From positions 1-16,081 of the forward strand of contig JBBDNN010000073.1 in assembly GCA_040877545.1 (NCBI GenBank): DNA of 16,081 nucleotides, in the 5' to 3' direction. Shown here piece after piece: positions 13,118 to 16,081 of the stretch. The notes under the pieces are model-generated. The model was not told the DNA's origin, did not search any database, and was given only the letters and a program-made list of their open reading frames with translations. This DNA is from Gracilimonas sp040877545 (GTDB lineage Bacteria > Bacteroidota > Rhodothermia > Balneolales > Balneolaceae). The position numbers and the translations under genes are program-made. Within the stretch, counting starts at the first letter, position 1. Each line of letters begins with the position of its first letter.

Positions 13118-15546
13118 TCAGTACATCACTACATATTTGTTTTAACAGTATCGTCTTTCTCCTGATAATACTTGTTGTTCCAGTGGCGGAAACGTTGGCT
13201 TCCGTCCCTTCTTTTTATACTGAAACTAATTTGAAGCATTTCAATCAAATTACCGACACAGCTTTTCAGCAACGTAAAACAGTTATACTGAAGTCGTATA
13301 AAGCAGAAATTGATGAGCTCGAAAATCAACTTCAGCAAACTTCCTACAACTGGGAAAAAGAGCTTTCGGGACGTAAGGCAGCCGATATCGCTCAAGTCAG
13401 CTTTCAGCTGAACTATAAAACTGAATTTGCAAATGAGCTGATTCGCAAGATTGCTGCCATCCAAATAAAAGATTCCGCACATCCTTACTTCGGCAATTTC
13501 CCCAAAAGCTATGACCGTGAAAGTGGTATGGATCAAAATTATGCCACTTTTATTTTGCCTGCACTCATTTACATTCAGAAAAGCCACTCCAATCTTCTTG
13601 ATGATGATGTGGATGAATTACTAACCGAATTATTTGAAAGAGCGCTTTATGCCGTCCATTTTATGGAGGAAGATCGAATTCCGGTTTGGTATGCAAATGT
13701 ATATTTGAAGGTTATAGGTACGCTGGTAATGCTGGGTGACGAAGAGCAGGCTTTGAAAAGCACACGGAAATTTCATGATTTCACAATGAAATATGGGATT
13801 AATGAATACGGGCAGTGGAATTATGTATTCCTGCAACTTTCTGCCTTACAAATGGCTTATACATACGCTGAAAACCCTGAGTTAAAATCACTGCTTAAAG
13901 AACTGCTCGAATTTCATTGGATGGATACTATTCACCACATCCATGAGCCAACCATGATGTACTCTTTCACCTCCTCCAGAGCAAAAGGAAGTAAGGGGTT
14001 AAAACCTGGCAGCCGCCTCAATACATTAATGTTCTTATATTTTGGATTGGGAGATGGAGAAGGACCTTTTTCGGGTCCACAGATTTTATTAACCGACTAC
14101 CAGCCTCCTGCCAGCATTAAAAAGATTCTTGAAGCAAAGCTGGAAACCAACTCATTCACTTATCAGGCTAAATATGGGAGGGTGGATATGCAGGCATTTC
14201 AAACCAAAGAGTATGCAATTGCCACACAATCAGGTCGAAGAAGTGCGCTGGGATTTCAAGGGAAAGGAAAAACACTGCTGAGCTCAGAGGAAAATGAAAA
14301 TAGTGTTCAAATACTATCCAGAGACAAAAAATCGCCCGGAGTACGATTTAAAATAAATAGTGTGCGCAGCGATTTCGATCACTACTGGGTTACCTCAATA
14401 CAGCACAAAAACAAGGCTGTTATAAGCTATAATTTTGACTTAGAGGGAATGTATTTAGTTCCTTCTGAAGAGAAAATCAGCTCCGTAATTCAGTTTGGTG
14501 ATATTAATGAAATCGAAGAAGTACAGATTAACGGCAGCAAATGGCAGGAATCCCACGCTGTTTTATCAACAAAAGATGCTATTACAATAAATCTGGGAGC
14601 TTCCTTTATGGGGATTCGATTTCTTGAAAATGAAGAATATCCTACTGCAAGTTTAAAAAAACCAGTTGTTGTTAAAGTGAAAAACCACCAGCTAATGCTG
14701 GAAAATATACTGTTCTACCATAAAAATAATAATGATGATGATACCCTGTTCTTTGATGCAGAACATCATGGAAAAAGATTAGGCTATGTGATAATTATGG
14801 GAAGTTCTTCAGACTATGCCTCTCTAAAAGAATTCTCTGAAGAACTTCAGCAGGTCAAAATTCAGCAGGATGTGAAACACACCATACATACGGTACAGGC
14901 TGATTTTGCTAAAAATGTGCAGCTGAGTATTCAGGAAGATTTGAGGACAAATACAATCCTTTCAAGAAAGATAAATGGAGAAGAATTTGATAATGGTTTC
15001 CTGATTAAATCAGATTTTATAACGAAAGAAGTCCCGGATCTGCAACAGGAAAAGGAGTTCTTTAAAATTCAATTGTCTCCGAAAGATTTAGATCCTTTTT
15101 CCACTCATGTGGATGATAAAGAGCTTTTTCATGAGCCGAAAAAATATAATGAAGTAAAGACAATGAATTTCCAGAAGGTTCAGGGAAACGAGATCCTGGA
15201 GTTTACTGAAAAAGGAGGCAGGGCAAGTCAGGCTTTTAATATCCCGAAAACTGGAGAATGGAAGGTATGGGTGAAAATAGCAAATGAAGGGGCATCATCA
15301 GCGGCGATTAGCATGCAATTCAATAGTCCGCTGAGATATTACTTTGAAAATCATCAAGCAGGACATGCTTCGTTTATCTATGAAGTTACAGTAAATGAAG
15401 AGGCAAAGTGGAGGGAGTCACCCGATTATATTCTGCACAAAGGTTCGCACACCGTAACGTTATTCGCAATTGAAGCACCGGTAAAAATTTTAGAAATGAC
15501 ATTAACCAATGATTTAGAATTTAATCCATCGGATAAAAATGAATAA
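13114..15546 (+). CDS. exported 810-residue protein: helical toroid, beta-sandwich and C-terminal CBM-like module; activity unknown
   Basis: The start is TTG at 13114, overlapping the GH28 stop by 4 bp (TTGA), so translation is probably coupled. No Met occurs before residue 139, and this start gives a proper signal peptide (IVFLLIILVVPVAETLAS, 13-30). Residues of about 35-335 are helix-rich with alpha/alpha-toroid character (QNYATFILPALIYIQK at 141-156, GINEYGQWNYVFLQLSALQM at 228-247). Residues of about 345-570 are strand-rich (YGRVDMQAFQTKEYAIATQS, RRSALGFQG), like the beta-sandwich of toroid polysaccharide lyases and related hydrolases. Residues of about 680-800 resemble a carbohydrate-binding beta-sandwich (GEWKVWVKIA, then HKGSHTVTLFAIEAPVKI). 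The overall shape recalls heparinase II/III and PL8-type enzymes, but I see no diagnostic motif and cannot place it in a family. Candidate active-site residues in the toroid include Glu231, Tyr232 and the His269/274/275/277 cluster. Its context argues for an unclassified uronate-polysaccharide enzyme. Confidence 0.75.
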   Translation: MISTSLHICFNSIVFLLIILVVPVAETLASVPSFYTETNLKHFNQITDTAFQQRKTVILKSYKAEIDELENQLQQTSYNWEKELSGRKAADIAQVSFQLNYKTEFANELIRKIAAIQIKDSAHPYFGNFPKSYDRESGMDQNYATFILPALIYIQKSHSNLLDDDVDELLTELFERALYAVHFMEEDRIPVWYANVYLKVIGTLVMLGDEEQALKSTRKFHDFTMKYGINEYGQWNYVFLQLSALQMAYTYAENPELKSLLKELLEFHWMDTIHHIHEPTMMYSFTSSRAKGSKGLKPGSRLNTLMFLYFGLGDGEGPFSGPQILLTDYQPPASIKKILEAKLETNSFTYQAKYGRVDMQAFQTKEYAIATQSGRRSALGFQGKGKTLLSSEENENSVQILSRDKKSPGVRFKINSVRSDFDHYWVTSIQHKNKAVISYNFDLEGMYLVPSEEKISSVIQFGDINEIEEVQINGSKWQESHAVLSTKDAITINLGASFMGIRFLENEEYPTASLKKPVVVKVKNHQLMLENILFYHKNNNDDDTLFFDAEHHGKRLGYVIIMGSSSDYASLKEFSEELQQVKIQQDVKHTIHTVQADFAKNVQLSIQEDLRTNTILSRKINGEEFDNGFLIKSDFITKEVPDLQQEKEFFKIQLSPKDLDPFSTHVDDKELFHEPKKYNEVKTMNFQKVQGNEILEFTEKGGRASQAFNIPKTGEWKVWVKIANEGASSAAISMQFNSPLRYYFENHQAGHASFIYEVTVNEEAKWRESPDYILHKGSHTVTLFAIEAPVKILEMTLTNDLEFNPSDKNE

Positions 15547-16015
15547 AAAAATATTCGCTAAAATATGTATGACAGTAATTGTTCTGCTATTCTGTTTTCC
15601 CATACAACTCTCTGCTCAGAATTCAATCGGTTTTGAGGGTACTTTGAAGAACGGAGAAGAGATACAGGACATGAAAGGAGATGCCAGTTATATTAATTAT
15701 CCCTCTCTTTTCTCCGTATTTCTCAAATCGGAAAATAGCAGTTGCGGAATTCACCTGATGGGATTACGGGAAAAGACAAGTGAGGAAACTACTTTCGTTG
15801 TTGCTTCAAAAGATAGCCTAAATGCTCGTGTAGTTTGTGTTTTTGATAATTATGAACCAACGGAAAGGTTTGTGGCAGATGAAGGTCAGATAAAAATTCG
15901 ATATTCGGAAAGAAATAAAATGTTGCAGGGTTTACTTCAGGTTTCACTTATTGGTGGAGTAACTGATAATAAGTTTGAAATAGAAGCTGAATTTGATGCC
16001 TCGGCAATGGATTAG
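15539..16015 (+). CDS. small secreted protein of unknown function
   Basis: This 158-residue protein starts at an ATG that overlaps the preceding gene by 8 bp, so it belongs to the same operon. Residues 1-27 form a signal peptide (MTVIVLLFCFPIQLSAQ, cleavage probably after SAQ). The mature part is short and predicted beta-rich (NSIGFEGTLKNGEEIQDMKG, then FEIEAEFDASAMD at the end). It has two cysteines (Cys69, Cys100) that could form a disulfide. There is no lipobox, membrane anchor or T9SS domain. I do not recognise a family. The tight coupling suggests a soluble periplasmic partner or binding protein for the 810-residue protein. Confidence 0.7.
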   Translation: MNKKIFAKICMTVIVLLFCFPIQLSAQNSIGFEGTLKNGEEIQDMKGDASYINYPSLFSVFLKSENSSCGIHLMGLREKTSEETTFVVASKDSLNARVVCVFDNYEPTERFVADEGQIKIRYSERNKMLQGLLQVSLIGGVTDNKFEIEAEFDASAMD

Positions 16016-16045
16016 TGTAAACTAAAATTTTATTGGTCCCAGCCG

Positions 16046-16074
16046 AGGGTTTAAAACCCTGCACTTTCAGTGCA
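16046..16074. repeat. paired palindromes, REP-like intergenic repeat at the window edge
   Basis: AGGGTTT-A-AAACCCT (16046-16060) is a perfect 7-bp-arm palindrome. It directly abuts, sharing one base, TGCACT-TTC-AGTGCA (16060-16074), a perfect 6-bp hairpin. The pair starts 31 bp after the last gene. The layout of two short GC-rich palindromes in a spacer is that of REP-type repeats; the first hairpin could also help end transcription, although no T-tract follows it directly. The copy number cannot be seen from this window, and the unit may continue past the edge. Confidence 0.5.
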
Positions 16075-16081
16075 GCACTTT

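Noticed and set aside
13129..13587. 152-codon minus-strand frame
   Set aside because: It is antisense to the start of the 810-residue protein, where signal-peptide and frame quality clearly favour the plus strand.
1..16081. CRISPR array, tRNA, rRNA or known riboswitch
   Set aside because: I saw no regularly spaced repeats, no cloverleaf-like or rRNA-like segments, and no recognisable riboswitch core in the intergenic gaps.

Overview
The window looks like a piece of a Bacteroidota-type chromosome, most likely from the Balneolota/Rhodothermota side. It is AT-rich and has few clear Shine-Dalgarno sites. It carries a FecI-FecR-TonB receptor regulatory chain. Two secreted proteins end in a type IX secretion (T9SS) sorting domain with the NYPNPFNP signature, which is common in Balneolota and Ignavibacteria. 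The taxonomic call is inference from protein style only.

Bases 1-2588 are a worn accessory region. At the left edge there is a possible insertion-sequence end that appears to cut a minus-strand gene four codons after its start. It is followed by a decayed gene readable only by changing frame (95-581). Next comes an intact two-gene toxin-antitoxin module (722-2103): an MqsR-like toxin and an antitoxin with a degenerate MqsA-type N-terminal domain, an MqsA-type helix-turn-helix and a C-terminal Panacea (SocA/DUF4065) domain. Matching palindromes lie in its promoter region. Downstream is a frameshifted remnant of an HNH-endonuclease-family gene (2238-2340).

Bases 2589-16015 are a polysaccharide utilization locus with every gene on the plus strand. 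The regulatory and uptake half is an ECF sigma factor (2589), a FecR-type anti-sigma factor (3296) and a 1085-residue TonB-dependent receptor with STN and carboxypeptidase-regulatory-like domains (4395). No SusD partner follows. The degradative half is a T9SS-sorted right-handed beta-helix protein (7759), a strong hairpin terminator (9427-9462), a T9SS-sorted beta-propeller protein (start corrected to 9488), a GH28 polygalacturonase-family enzyme (11750), an 810-residue toroid/beta-sandwich protein of unknown activity (13114, TTG start) and a small secreted protein (15539). The last four are packed with gaps of 18 bp or overlaps of 4 and 8 bp.

Proposed working model: surface proteins bind or cut an extracellular uronic-acid-containing, pectin-like polysaccharide. 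The TonB receptor imports oligosaccharides and signals through its STN domain to FecR, which releases the sigma factor. GH28 and the 810-residue protein finish breakdown outside the cytoplasm. Only GH28 has a recognisable enzymatic family. The other secreted proteins are the main unexplored material. The window ends in a pair of adjacent palindromes that resemble a REP-type intergenic repeat.
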